DNA of 64,000 nucleotides. Source: Merluccius polli (Eukaryota > Chordata > Actinopteri > Gadiformes > Merlucciidae). The stretch is from assembly GCA_030340625.1 (NCBI GenBank), contig JAOPHQ010002887.1, positions 46,001 to 110,000 of the forward strand, written 5' to 3'. Below the pieces are notes generated by a model, which ran no database searches, had not been told where the DNA came from, and saw only the letters and a program-made list of their open reading frames with translations. The position numbers and the translations under genes are program-made. Positions 36,304-43,816 of this stretch are shown here, piece by piece; the stretch's first letter is position 1, and the number at the start of each line of letters is the position of its first letter.

Positions 36304-37908
36304 GTGGTAGCTCAGCCACATACTCTACCTTACTTGCTCCATCTGCCAGTCTGCCATAGATATCCAAATCTAAATTTGTCTGAATGCCGACCCCAGTGTG
36401 TGTGTGTGGTGTATCTTCCCTTAATGGTGTGTGGGCAGTAATTATTTTAAATAATTACTGCCCTGTAATTTGTTTAAAAAAGATGATAAAACACTTCTAT
36501 TTATTATGAGCTTAATGCTACTCTATTGAGCAGAAGCACAGTCACGATTGTGTTTTGACTGCTGCCATAGCCATTGTTTACATGTATTCCTATGTCCGCT
36601 CTACAACATGAACAGCTATATGTTTCTCCCCATTCTGCAAATCAAATAGGAAGCCATCTTACATTTTGAGACAAGGCTATTGTTCTCCAGAGTGTAGATG
36701 AAAGTAATAGTGAAATCAGATTGTATTGATTTTGTGGGAATTTATTTGTCCTCCTTCAGAAATGATTCACAACTTTGCACTCGTTTAGTGAATTCATTTC
36801 CGTTGATATGTTATACGGGAGCGAAATGAACAAAAAAAACCTAACTTGTTAGTTATGTTTCAGTCGTAAATCATTCAAACTCCCCTATAAAATATCAGCA
36901 ATATTAGGTATGGGTGTATACGAGGCTAACGTTAATCCTATTTCACCAGGAAATAAGGGATTAAGTTGTTAGCCTTCTGCTTTCACTCTTCCATTGGACA
37001 CTGATACAGATATTTAGCAACAGAATGGTTCACATCAGGCACAGTCAGAAAAAAAGTATATATTAGAAGTATACATTAAAAGTATACAGTAAAAAAATAC
37101 ATATATACAACAACAGCTAATACACTAGGACATGACACATACAGAGGACACTTCATAAATCATGCAACTTAAAGAATATTGTTATTGAAAATGTATATAA
37201 AAATTGCATATTGAGGTGAGTTTAACGGTATATTCTAAAAAAACTTTAGGCCTCAAGCCAGAATGTAGTTCATGATCCTAAACATTTTATTTCGTGGAGC
37301 AGTTATGATCAACGGGGCAGATATGATACGCTCCATTTATCTCAATAAAGAGGGCTCAGGTAAAGGTAACTGTGCTCTAAAAATACAGATCCAGCACTGT
37401 CTATTCGAGAAGTCCCAGGCATTAAAACACACAGGGAGCCGTCCCTCTGAAACAGGATCTAGCAGCTTGAGAGACCAAGGATGCCTGATTGCTTGAACTG
37501 CTGACTGGAGGGCTATCGTAACCAACTATTCATAGGCCTCGCCGATCTACAGACCGGCAGGATAACCATAGCCCTCCAAATGATCTTTGAAATTATATAT
37601 TCAGAGCATATCTTGGTATGATTCTCAAAAAAAAAGTTCAATTAATTGTGATCCTAGTTAAGTATTGCTATGCAAACAGAATATTGTAAATAATCTAGAC
37701 AATTCTCATGAAAAATGATAGGAAAAGTGAAAATAATTAATGCTTAATACTGTTTGAAAAAGTATTTTTCTGAAGTTCAGTCCATTAAGCCAATGTACAT
37801 TTATTTGTTAGTTATTGAGCCTCTGTCCCCAAGAAGATATCTACTTACCTCCTCCGAAAACTCCTCCTCATACTCCTCATACTCCTCAAATTCCTCAGTG
37901 TCCGCCAT
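56..37908 (-). CDS. neb: nebulin (3' truncated by window), 106 coding exons
   Basis: Nebulin is a giant actin- and tropomyosin-binding protein running along the skeletal-muscle thin filament, helping to set filament length and stability. The translated exons match vertebrate nebulin in order: an acidic Glu/Tyr-rich start, a Thr-rich linker, an SKFMTPYLAHS segment, simple modules, then super-repeats. Modules of about 35 residues carry SDxxYK, which straddles exon joins (exons end ...SD, the next begins xxYK). A GIGW-type tropomyosin-binding motif recurs once per seven modules. I count 106 coding exons, all phase 0 at both ends, summing to 15,483 bp (about 5,161 residues) after discounting two extra bases. 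Exon coordinates are given in the block entries below. The C-terminal modules, Ser-rich region and SH3 domain are off the left edge. Two exons (19203-19515 and 6270-6468) are one base too long. Identity is certain; individual exon edges are inferred from splice signals and length periodicity. Confidence 0.98.
6270..6468 (-). other. neb: neb exon 83 with an apparent 1-bp insertion
   Basis: Comparable exons at 4474-4671 and 26267-26464 are 198 bp; this one is 199 bp. Upstream it reads HIPSDIIANQVAKRCQDMLSD; downstream, in another frame, it reads YRTYLHQWTCPPEQEETIRA, the expected next module. Seven bases rather than six separate the SD codons from the YR codons, so the extra base is near 6356-6361. 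Both sides keep good coding sequence and splice sites, so a sequencing or assembly indel is the first explanation; a genuine damaging allele is the alternative. Confidence 0.85.
6270..9224 (-). CDS. neb: neb exons 73-83: late super-repeats with exons splitting again
   Basis: Exons: 9120-9224, 8807-8905, 8577-8678, 8374-8481; 7968-8279, 7706-7810, 7504-7608, 7278-7382, 7040-7147; 6842-6952, 6270-6468. The 204-bp exon of the central cassettes is here two exons, 105+99 bp and then 105+105 bp. The last 312-bp exon is at 7968-8279. From 6952 onward the 312-bp exon is also split (111 + 198 bp expected). The exon at 6270-6468 is 199 bp, one base too long. Confidence 0.93.
6699..6755. repeat. (AT)n microsatellite in neb intron
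   Basis: About 57 bp of alternating A and T between neb exons 82 and 83, flanked by an A-rich and a T-rich stretch. Confidence 0.97.
9329..14263 (-). CDS. neb: neb exons 57-72: super-repeats 10-13 and start of 14
   Basis: Exons: 14060-14263, 13757-13861, 13518-13625; 13093-13404, 12798-13001, 12536-12640, 12322-12429; 11923-12234, 11622-11825, 11333-11437, 11065-11172; 10605-10916, 10308-10511, 10022-10126, 9736-9843; 9329-9640. The cassette remains 312+204+105+108 bp but copies are more diverged than in the amplified block. GxGW variants include GLGWVPMGS, GTGWVPIGS and GCGWSPHDC. The exon at 12536-12640 has a weak donor (GTTGGT). Confidence 0.95.
14362..18155 (-). CDS. neb: neb exons 44-56: recently amplified super-repeats 7-9 and start of 10
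   Basis: Exons: 17844-18155, 17541-17744, 17279-17383, 17086-17193; 16683-16994, 16382-16585, 16122-16226, 15929-16036; 15526-15837, 15226-15429, 14964-15068, 14765-14872; 14362-14673. Each cassette is 312+204+105+108 bp (243 residues). Three consecutive units start 1,161, 1,157 and 1,164 bp apart and are near-identical in exons and in introns. The 312-bp exon carries GHHIGARCVQDDPLLMLALNS, then LPVDMMAFELAKKNQ, then the HNWTCLPDS module. The 204-bp exon carries QGVGWVP(I/V)GSLDVEK. Confidence 0.96.
18245..21062 (-). CDS. neb: neb exons 36-43: super-repeats 5-6
   Basis: Exons: 20751-21062, 20091-20297, 19883-19987, 19625-19732; 19203-19515, 18713-18919, 18514-18618, 18245-18352. They continue the 312+207+105+108 cassette. 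The exon at 19203-19515 is 313 bp because of one extra base near 19449-19450. Exons 33-36 and 37-40 are close copies about 1,550 bp apart, with intron sequence shared as well, for example about 104 bp upstream of the 312-bp exon at 21063-21171 and at 19516-19624. Confidence 0.94.
19203..19515 (-). other. neb: neb exon 40 with an apparent 1-bp insertion
   Basis: All other full-size copies of this exon are 312 bp; this one is 313 bp. Residues upstream of the change (GHHVGFRNIKD) and downstream (PLLVHYMQVAKMQ) are both intact but in different frames. The plus strand reads GGGGGTCAGTCC at 19442-19453, whereas sister exons read GGGGGTCGTCC or GGGGGTCATCC. As written, the reading frame breaks. Since A and G both occur at this site among paralogous exons, an assembly or consensus error is more likely than a true null allele. 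Confidence 0.85.
21172..25210 (-). CDS. neb: neb exons 24-35: super-repeats 2-4
   Basis: Exons: 24899-25210, 24587-24793, 24370-24474, 24165-24272; 23755-24066, 23306-23512, 23108-23212, 22908-23015; 22046-22357, 21639-21845, 21443-21547, 21172-21279. Each group of four is a 312+207+105+108 bp cassette coding for 244 residues. The 312-bp exon carries GHHVGFRN(V/I)KDDPLLVHYM, then SPVDMMSLVHAK, then the CLMPDAMN or LLPDNMQ module. The 207-bp exon starts with the tropomyosin-binding GIGWVPIGS or GTGWVPIGS segment. All joins use GT/AG signals and keep phase 0. A mobile element sits in the intron at 22,358-22,907. Confidence 0.95.
22460..22880. mobile_element. small non-autonomous DNA transposon (MITE) in neb intron
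   Basis: About 420 bp with inverted ends: the left end contains TAAAGCTGCTGTAGGTAGGATT and the right end is its near reverse complement (AATCTTACCTACAGCACCTTTAA). No coding capacity is visible. It sits between neb exons 31 and 32, where the intron is much longer than in the sister cassettes, consistent with an insertion. The superfamily is not certain. Confidence 0.7.
25394..26728 (-). CDS. neb: neb exons 18-23: first super-repeat, unfused exons
   Basis: Exons: 26615-26728 (114 bp), 26267-26464 (198), 26010-26117 (108), 25796-25894 (99), 25602-25706 (105), 25394-25501 (108). Together they encode one seven-module super-repeat. It includes a GHMVGALSIHDDPK module, an LDMMSVTLAKKSQ module, and a WIPFGSLDVEK segment where later repeats have GIGWVPIGSLDVE. 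The lengths pair up as 114+198=312 and 108+99=207, exactly the sizes of the fused exons used by the following super-repeats. This cassette therefore keeps two introns that the central cassettes lack. Confidence 0.94.
26827..33269 (-). CDS. neb: neb exons 4-17: N-terminal simple modules
   Basis: Exons: 33162-33269, 32792-32896, 32214-32318, 31554-31658, 30810-30914, 30192-30296, 29959-30066, 29150-29266, 28564-28665, 28291-28398, 28075-28179, 27854-27952, 27281-27385, 26827-26934. Each encodes about one module of 33-39 residues. The order matches the human N-terminal modules closely: for example, modules containing DKYLLPPDAPELV-like, FYPYxDSPELRRVA-like and DQIYFMQTDTP-like strings follow one another as in human. 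Super-repeat organisation has not yet started here. The exon ending at 28291 is followed by a GC rather than GT donor (see findings). Introns are mostly 200-600 bp; the one at 32319-32791 holds AT-rich sequence resembling an old mobile element, which I could not classify. Confidence 0.95.
27386..27853. other. long neb intron between exons 15 and 16
   Basis: A roughly 470-bp intron. Its central part (about 27490-27760) has higher GC than the surrounding introns and may be an old insertion, but I found no terminal repeats or coding signature. Confidence 0.4.
28430..28467. repeat. (AT)n microsatellite in neb intron
   Basis: An alternating AT run in the intron between neb exons 12 and 13. Confidence 0.95.
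30391..30418. repeat. GGAC/GGAT short tandem repeat in neb intron
   Basis: An eight-base unit (GGACGGAT) repeated about three times in the intron between neb exons 8 and 9. GT runs also occur nearby at 29372-29394, 29923-29945 and 30588-30608. Confidence 0.85.
33633..37908 (-). CDS. neb: neb exons 1-3: N-terminal head
   Basis: Coding exons are 37849-37908, 34606-34650 and 33633-33740. The first encodes 20 residues beginning MADTEEFEEYEEYEEE. The ATG has A at -3 and G at +4, and its exon has an upstream acceptor near 37930, leaving about 21 nt of 5'UTR. The second is only 15 residues, nearly all Thr/Val/Gln. The third gives 36 residues with the nebulin N-terminal motif SKFMTPYLAHS. Mammalian nebulin has a comparable acidic start followed by a Thr-rich stretch, and this region lies near the thin-filament pointed end where tropomodulin binds. 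All three exons are followed by GTAAG/GTAAA-type donors. The intron between exons 1 and 2 is over 3 kb and holds the CT tracts annotated separately. Confidence 0.93.
33741..34605. other. neb intron between exons 2 and 3
   Basis: Intronic sequence with no further module exon found on the minus strand. Short open frames in it show no recognisable similarity. I see no mobile element with clear ends. Confidence 0.6.
35833..35990. repeat. CT-rich tract with poly-C in neb intron 1
   Basis: A long pyrimidine tract made mainly of CT dinucleotides, broken by C runs, on the plus strand (purine-rich in the neb transcript). A separate poly-C/CCG stretch lies just left at 35668-35712, and a GT run followed by a 16-base G run at 35327-35358. 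Confidence 0.95.
36115..36302. repeat. second CT tract in neb intron 1
   Basis: A nearly pure pyrimidine tract of CT dinucleotides with interspersed C runs and TGTCTC variants. With the 35833-35990 tract it makes two large homopyrimidine blocks within 500 bp in the same intron. The serine/leucine and arginine/glutamate open frames here are repeat artefacts. Confidence 0.95.
36303..37848. other. remainder of neb intron 1
   Basis: AT-rich intronic sequence without recognised exons, RNA genes or complete mobile elements. Confidence 0.6.
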
Positions 37909-39045
37909 TTTGGGACAGTTATAGAGGATCTATATAAAACAGAGATGAAATGATAAAGCCTGTATTATTCATGAAACGTCCAGAAATACAGTATTGGGAT
38001 ATGAACTATAAATTAAAGGCACCCACTGTTGAACCCAAGCTTCATTTGTTCTATTTTAAATAGGACGCATGCAACAGACAATTTGCTTTTAAAATACAAT
38101 AAATCAGCATAAAGCACTCAAACAAATGTGAATGCCATACCAGAGAAAGATTCCTGTAGCAACTTTATGGTACAAATGCCTCAACTGCTATCCACTAGGG
38201 TCCCAAACTGTTATTGCGAGTTCATGTGTTTCAACCTTAGACAAAATAACACAAAATACAATATTTCGATTATCTCCTAAATTGCCATTTCAGAGGTAGA
38301 GAAAGGGCAAATAAGGTAGATGTATCACAGAGCGCCTAAATAGCAGGCCTTTGGCTTTGAAGGCTTGACAGACGGCCCCTCCCGTTTCCCCCGTGAACTG
38401 AACGCCACTCAGAAAACTGTGCCTCCTGGCTGACGGCTGGCGACAGCTGCCCCACAGAGCTCCAGCTATTCGTCATGTAAACCGGTGCTGCATCCTGATT
38501 GGTTGGCTTTGTTTAGCGAACTGCAATGCAATGCCTTCTGAGGCTGCAGGTTAAATATAGGATGACATACTAACTACTCTTTTTAACTTTCCTTTTGACG
38601 CTCCAACTCTTCCTATGAAAAAAAAAGTCGCTTTTCACATACAATTAATCATTAAGGAACTAGAGGAAGTTGTAGAAATGGCGTTAGGAGGATGGGCAAA
38701 GCGGCCACACTGGCGCCGAGGTTAAGGAACATGGACGGGGCGGCCAGCGGACATGGACCAGGTTGTTTAGGAAGCATCCGCTGGTAGAATAGATGGCATG
38801 GTCTGATCTTGCTGAAGGTTGTTGCTCTAGGGAGGTGTGCATACTCCATCGACTACTGAAGAAAAATCCCGCAATCTACTGATTCCTTCATTCATCTTCC
38901 TTTAAACATCCAAACGTCAGCAGAAGATGGAGAAGATGGTAATCCAGACAGATCAAAAGGCCATGCAGATTGAAGCAAACATAGAAGTTTGTGTCTTTCC
39001 CAACTTTCTTTTTTTTTTTAGTTTAGTTTTTTTTTTTTTGCTTAC

Positions 39046-39180
39046 CAGTTACTTTAGAGTTAAATGATCTCCCAATCCGCCAAAAAAGCCTCCCCAACTT
39101 CCCTCCAGAGAAATGCTGGGCGACAGCACACAGCTGCGACTTCGACCCGGGTTATCATGTGGCCCGCGCAGCCAATCAGA
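39046..39180 (-). promoter_or_regulatory. neb: candidate neb promoter and non-coding first exon
   Basis: Reading the minus strand, a TATA-like TATATTTAG lies at 39214-39206. A CCAAT box occurs near 39173 and a CAGCTG E-box at 39131-39136. A strong splice donor (AACTG then GTAAGC) ends a possible exon at 39046. This would give a non-coding exon of about 135 nt spliced to the ATG exon, which has an acceptor near 37930. Vertebrate nebulin genes have non-coding 5' exons, which fits. The transcription start is inferred from TATA spacing only. Another MEF2-type match (minus CTATATTTAA, 38551-38560) and an E-box (38444-38449) lie inside the proposed intron and could mark an alternative promoter. Confidence 0.4.
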
Positions 39181-39551
39181 GGCTGTGGTTCTCGGGTTTC
39201 AAAATCTAAATATACCTTAGACATACCCCTTCGAAAAGGAACACCTGTCGAAGTGAGTGCATCAGCGGTGAAACCATAAGGAAGCCAATGGGGCAGGAAT
39301 AAAGGGGCGGTGGGCTTGGGACGTAGAGGGGGCTGTGGGGGGGGGTCAGGGAAACGGGAGTGAACGCCCCTTAATGTCCAGACACTTCCACCCCAGTGAG
39401 GAGGCGTCTTGGCGGTCATGTCATAATAATAACAAAGCCATGTTGTCTCACCAAACCATGTCTGGCCACGGGACAAACGATGATCTCACAAGGAAGAAGC
39501 TAGAAGTTGAGCAGATCCACTGGGAGGGCTGTGTGTGGGTCATCTCATCAT

Positions 39552-39809
39552 CTCAAAATCTCATTGATGTGAGTCGTCTCTGGGACTTAGTCAACAACAA
39601 GAACAGACTGGAAAACTCAGCGATGAACCGCATAGCTGACCTGACACCATCGAACTAGATACCGAGAAGTCTCTGTATGTCTGTCCTTTGCTTTCTCGAC
39701 GACCGTTCGTCCGATCGACTTCAAATTTGGCGGCTGTATTGCTGAGGATCCAAGGACAGTGCAGTGTCGAGTGCGAGCTCATTACTGTGGTTAGCACTGC
39801 TGCCTCACA
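39552..39809 (+). repeat. interspersed repeat, left arm of an inverted pair
   Basis: About 258 bp that reappear in reverse complement at 40944-41193. It contains a stretch seen again in the other arm (TTCTCGACGACCGTTC, then GGCTGTATTGCTGAGGA). Past its right end the sequence continues with GTTAGCACTGCTGCCTCA and GGGTTCAAACCCC, which resemble tRNA A- and B-box promoter sequences of SINE-type repeats. Confidence 0.8.
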
Positions 39810-40040
39810 GCGAGGAAAGTCATGGGTTCAAACCCCGATCCTCCCACATCACAAAACATGCAATTTAGCGCTCCTGTCCTGCCCGTAACCAAGGCCAGGG
39901 CGCTACATCTGGAGTTGGTTGCTACCCTGTTGCAGCCCACTGCTCCTAGCCTAGGATGGGTTACAGGCAGAAAGAAATGTCCCCATGGGTATGAATAGAA
40001 GTATATAATTATCATCATTATTATTATTATTACTTCCGCC
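39790..40040 (+). mobile_element. SINE-like sequence with tRNA-type boxes
   Basis: The sequence has a GGTTAGCACTGCTGCCTCA box and, about 40 bp further on, a GGGTTCAAACCCC box. It ends in an ATT-rich tail (about 40010-40032). This layout fits a tRNA-derived SINE body common in fish. There is no secondary-structure proof of a tRNA gene, and the family is unnamed here. Confidence 0.5.
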
Positions 40041-40172
40041 ACACTGCGTAGTGTATTGAGAGGGGACCCCTATTGTACTGATAACAGTCGCTGTCGTAAA
40101 GACCGAAAGGCTGAATTGACTGATGATTGACGGCTGTCGCAACGTTGTTGTGACACGATCATACGTGCAGTG

Positions 40173-40234
40173 GAGCTGAACTTAACCAGACATCCTAGTG
40201 TGAGACTATTATTGACATATTAATATAACATTAC
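40173..40234 (+). repeat. direct repeat, left copy (possible LTR remnant)
   Basis: About 62 bp matching 41466-41527 in the same orientation with a few mismatches and small gaps; it shares GTGTGAGACTA and TTGACATATTAATATA. The two copies bracket the gypsy-like coding remnants, so they may be pieces of the two LTRs. Confidence 0.6.
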
Positions 40235-40639
40235 GTGATACCAGGAGGATTTACAGAATGCACGATGGAAGGACACACTGCTACAATGGAGGGAATCAGT
40301 GCAGTGTGTGTGTGTGTGTGTGTGTGTTGATAGCTGGTTTCAGCATACATCACCTGGCTGATTTCATTTTCACGCTGATTTGACTCTGGGGCCGCGCACA
40401 TCATGCTGGTGCATGACTAATCAAGCCGCACAGGTTAAACCCGCTATCATCACACGCACACTCAGAGAGAGAGAGAGAGAGAGAGAGAGCCTGTGTCATA
40501 TCAGCATGCTCCATCTGCTCTGGCTTGTAACAACCTGCCAACACGACAATAAACTGGTTTTGTACAGACATCTACCTGTGTTCTGTATGTCAGAGGAGCC
40601 CAGCGAAGCCACTTAAGGTGGCGTGTGGCACGGCAGGGT

Positions 40640-40785
40640 CTACAGCCACATGGGACAAATGTCAGTTCAGCATTAGCCAGATCAAGTTCCTCGGGGACAA
40701 GATCTCGACCGGAAGACGAGGCAACAGTAAGAGCCATATATGACATGGAAAGCCAAAGAACAGGAAAAGGGCTGCAATGTTCATA
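40640..40785 (+). pseudogene. degenerate Ty3/gypsy reverse-transcriptase fragment
   Basis: In plus-strand translation a KCQFSISQIKFLGDKIS string appears, the conserved end of gypsy reverse transcriptase leading into RNase H. It is followed in another frame by DEATVRAIYDM, which also fits the family. Frame breaks and stops show this is a decayed fragment. It is not a functional gene. Confidence 0.7.
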
Positions 40786-40943
40786 GCGGATACACCGTTA
40801 AGGGCTGCACCGTGTTTCACACACAACAATGAGTCAGACGAGGATGTGGTTCTTCGTGTAGATATGGTCTATGCAGCGTTGCCCGCCACACAAGAAGAAG
40901 ATCAAAGGTACCAGAGACATCGAAGGCCCCTGTTCTGCAGGAG

Positions 40944-41193
40944 GTGAGGCGGCAGCGCTAACCACTCATGAGCTTTGCACTCGACACTGCACTGTCCTTG
41001 GGTCCTCAGCAATACAGCCGCCAAACGTGAAGTCGACCGGATGAACGGTCGTCGAGAAAACAAAGGACAGACATACAGAGACGTCTCCATTTCTAGTTAG
41101 ATGGTGTCAGGTCAGCTATGTGGTTCATCATTGAGTTTTCCAGGTTCTTGTTGACTTAGTCCCAGAGACTACTCACGTCGCTGAGGTTTTGAG
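40944..41193 (-). repeat. interspersed repeat, right arm of an inverted pair
   Basis: The reverse complement of the 39552-39809 repeat, with scattered mismatches. It lies between the reverse-transcriptase and integrase remnants, so it probably inserted into the gypsy element after that had landed. A neb-like ACTCACGTCGCTGAGG string at 41171-41186 is part of this repeat; it is not an exon. Confidence 0.8.
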
Positions 41194-41216
41194 GTATACG
41201 GTATTTTACTATGAGG

Positions 41217-41379
41217 GCAAAGACTATTTATTAGTTACAGATTACTATTCGGATTATCCGGAAACGTGTCCAGTACCACATCATCAAGAGCCGTCATAAC
41301 TCAATTGAAGTCCACTCTTGTTTCTGATAATGGCCCTCCCTGTGCCAGTCATGAGTTTCTGGCATTGAAAAGACTGTAA
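41217..41379 (+). pseudogene. degenerate Ty3/gypsy integrase fragment
   Basis: Plus-strand translation gives DYLLVTDYYSDYPE and, after a frame change, VSDNGPPCASHEF. These match the integrase catalytic core (the DNGP motif around the second catalytic Asp). The fragment ends in a stop at 41377-41379. Only a short decayed piece remains. Confidence 0.75.
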
Positions 41380-41465
41380 ACTCTTACAGGGTGTGGGTAG
41401 TGATCATAACTTACCTGCCAATGTTTTGATATGCTTATTAGTGTCGTCTTCTTATGATAATGACA

Positions 41466-41527
41466 GAGCTGCACTTACCGGACAGCCTATAGTGTGAGAC
41501 TACTTTTGACATATTAATATACCATTA
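41466..41527 (+). repeat. direct repeat, right copy (possible LTR remnant)
   Basis: The partner of 40173-40234 in the same orientation, on the far side of the gypsy fragments. Confidence 0.6.
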
Positions 41528-43300
41528 CACTTATCAACCACGGCACGCTGGGTACAAGCAATCAAGATGTGTAAGGCTGATATGTGTAGTTAAGAGTATT
41601 TAAACTCACAATTGTAAACTCATGGACTTATGTAGGCCTACTGCAAGTACAGGCTCTACCAATGATCTCTTCTACTGAAGGGTTACTAGCTGGAGGTCAT
41701 CCTATTGGTTTTTCAGCTTCTGAAATGTTTACGCAGATTTACATTTAACTACCAAAAGGACCAGGTACTTGAATGACAACTTAAAGTTTTAACAAAAGAG
41801 CAGAGTGTCTGGTGCCTTTCAAAGCACGACAGCTGCCATTTCCATGACCCCGACCTGGGTCCTAGCGGATATAAAGAGTACTAACCGCTATAAAAATACA
41901 CCAAGAACTATTTCAGGGTAAAAGAAACCCTTACAGTTTGATTACAGTGGCTGTCATTATTATTAGCCACTGATTTTTTTGGGATCAAGATCAAGAACTA
42001 GCAATTGTAGGCGGGATATACACCGGGTGAAAGGTGGAAACCACACAAAAACATTTCATATTGATGTTCCTTTTATTTGTACGTCATGTCTGACCTCGGT
42101 GTTTCATGCCAGGAGATGGGAGCTGGAGGCCCCTCAGTGACAGCAGCAGCTGAACCCTCCAGAATGCAGTGACTGTAGCCTCCCATTTTGTGATGCACTT
42201 CATTACTACTCCTGGTCGAGTGCCTAAGTAGCAAAGTCACACGTTATTATAACCAAACGGACATGGAAAACACAGTGAAGAGCAAAGTAAAGAGTCAACC
42301 GATCTTAAGATGTCTTTTTTTTTTTTAAACGTATAACATTCCCAGGTATTAAATATCGACATGTTCAGATGGATTTGAATTGCCAAAACAACGGCTATGA
42401 CTGAACCGGGTGAACAAACAGCGACCCGATGTGAAGAAAACGATAGGGATAAATGTTGTTGTGGTGATGCCGAGTCACTGGAACAACTGCCAGATCCGTC
42501 CCGGCGACAGCCCAACTCAACAGCTGCAGGACGGCCACAACAGACGATGCCAACGACGACGGCGGTGACCTTGCCCCCCAAACAATTCGGAAAACAATTG
42601 AGGTAAGTGAACTAAATACAGACGATTAGTGCATCATGGCGCCCTTCGGCGAGGAGATGACGGAGTAAAACTATCAACCAACCCTGTGAGGGATCAGCTG
42701 ATGAATCTTCTGACCTTTCCGCTTCGTGAGCCACAGACACCGCGGCTTTGTTGTGAAGGTAGTGAAGCGAAATCGGACATTACAGAATACAGTTTACCGT
42801 TAGTCACCTTTCTCGGTTTCCGGAAATATATATTAGTCTGATGATATTGCAGGTTTGGGTTTCATTCACGCGCGAGAACGAGAGCGGGTTGTGGACCTAA
42901 AAAACCTGAAGGTACCAGACGAATCGGTGATGAGGTTACACATACACATTTATGGATGCATCTCTTTCGGATTGGCTGAATTCTCCTTAAGATTCACAGT
43001 GTCATCAATAGTTTCACAGGTAAAGGCCAATAGTAGTGGGGTCCTTGTCACGGCAATACTTCCAGAGAACAGGGGTTAATCATAAAAACAAATACATTTT
43101 GGGGGTCCATCTTTAAATTAAATATTACATAAAACAAAAATGTAATGTATCACGTGTAATTCATACAAACATGATACACTTTAAGGGCTTTGAATACTTT
43201 TGAACGTGTGAATTTTCCATGGTGAAAAAGGGACGGGCTCACTGTCATCCATACTTATGATTTCAAAAAAATACTTTTTAAAACCTTGAAAAAGCAGGAA
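41528..43300. other. intergenic sequence between neb and arl5a
   Basis: No conserved gene recognised. One plus-strand open frame (42397-42602) ends exactly at a consensus splice donor and is listed as a finding. It has no recognisable domain. Confidence 0.5.
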
Positions 43301-43302
43301 TC

Positions 43303-43460
43303 TAACATGAAAGACGAGTCAGTGGTGTAAGATAAAACACAAGATTGAAGTAAAACATACTTTCTGTAAAATCTTACACCACTGACTCATCTTTCACGTT
43401 AGACGAGTCAGTGGTGTTAGACAAAACAAAAGCTTTAAGTAAAACATACTTTCTGTAAAT
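43303..43460. repeat. hairpin plus direct repeat
   Basis: Arms 43303-43333 and 43371-43401 are inverted copies of about 31 bp with two mismatches and a 37-bp spacer. The left arm with its spacer (from 43313) is then repeated directly from about 43402 to 43460. The core contains GAGTCAGTGGTGT, and the right arm includes a TGACTCA (AP-1-type) site. Confidence 0.85.
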
Positions 43461-43810
43461 CTTCTTAGCAGTGCATCTGCAATGGAAAAAGTTGCTGAAA
43501 TCTCTAGAGAGTAATGATCATTCCTTTAGATTTGCTCCTTGTCCTCACTCTTCACATGCTCTCCTCTTGTCCTCCCTCATCGCTACCTCTTTCCAACTCT
43601 CAGCCTCTCTGCTCTGCTCCCTAAAAAGTAGGCGGGGCATGAGGTCTTGGAAACATGTATTCTGCCCCCTAAAGGTCTTGCATAAAAAGCAAAAACTGAC
43701 ACTGGCTTACAACCCTGGAATAAAATGAACATCAACAAAAGTGACACTACAGGACACTATTTCTAATCAATAAATGATCTCTTGATTCACCCCAAACAGA
43801 TTAAAAACAC

Positions 43811-43816
43811 TTTATT
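43811..43816 (-). promoter_or_regulatory. arl5a: candidate arl5a polyadenylation signal
   Basis: AATAAA on the minus strand about 610 nt downstream of the arl5a stop. It is the clearest such hexamer in that interval; there is no transcript evidence. Confidence 0.35.

Noticed and set aside
39790..39850. A possible tRNA gene
   Set aside because: A- and B-box-like strings are present, but no cloverleaf was evident and the context is a SINE-like repeat.
41161..41200. A neb-like exon end (ACTCACGTCGCTGAGG) far upstream of the neb start
   Set aside because: It belongs to the inverted interspersed repeat, whose other copy at 39552-39600 lacks the resemblance; there is no module sequence beside it.
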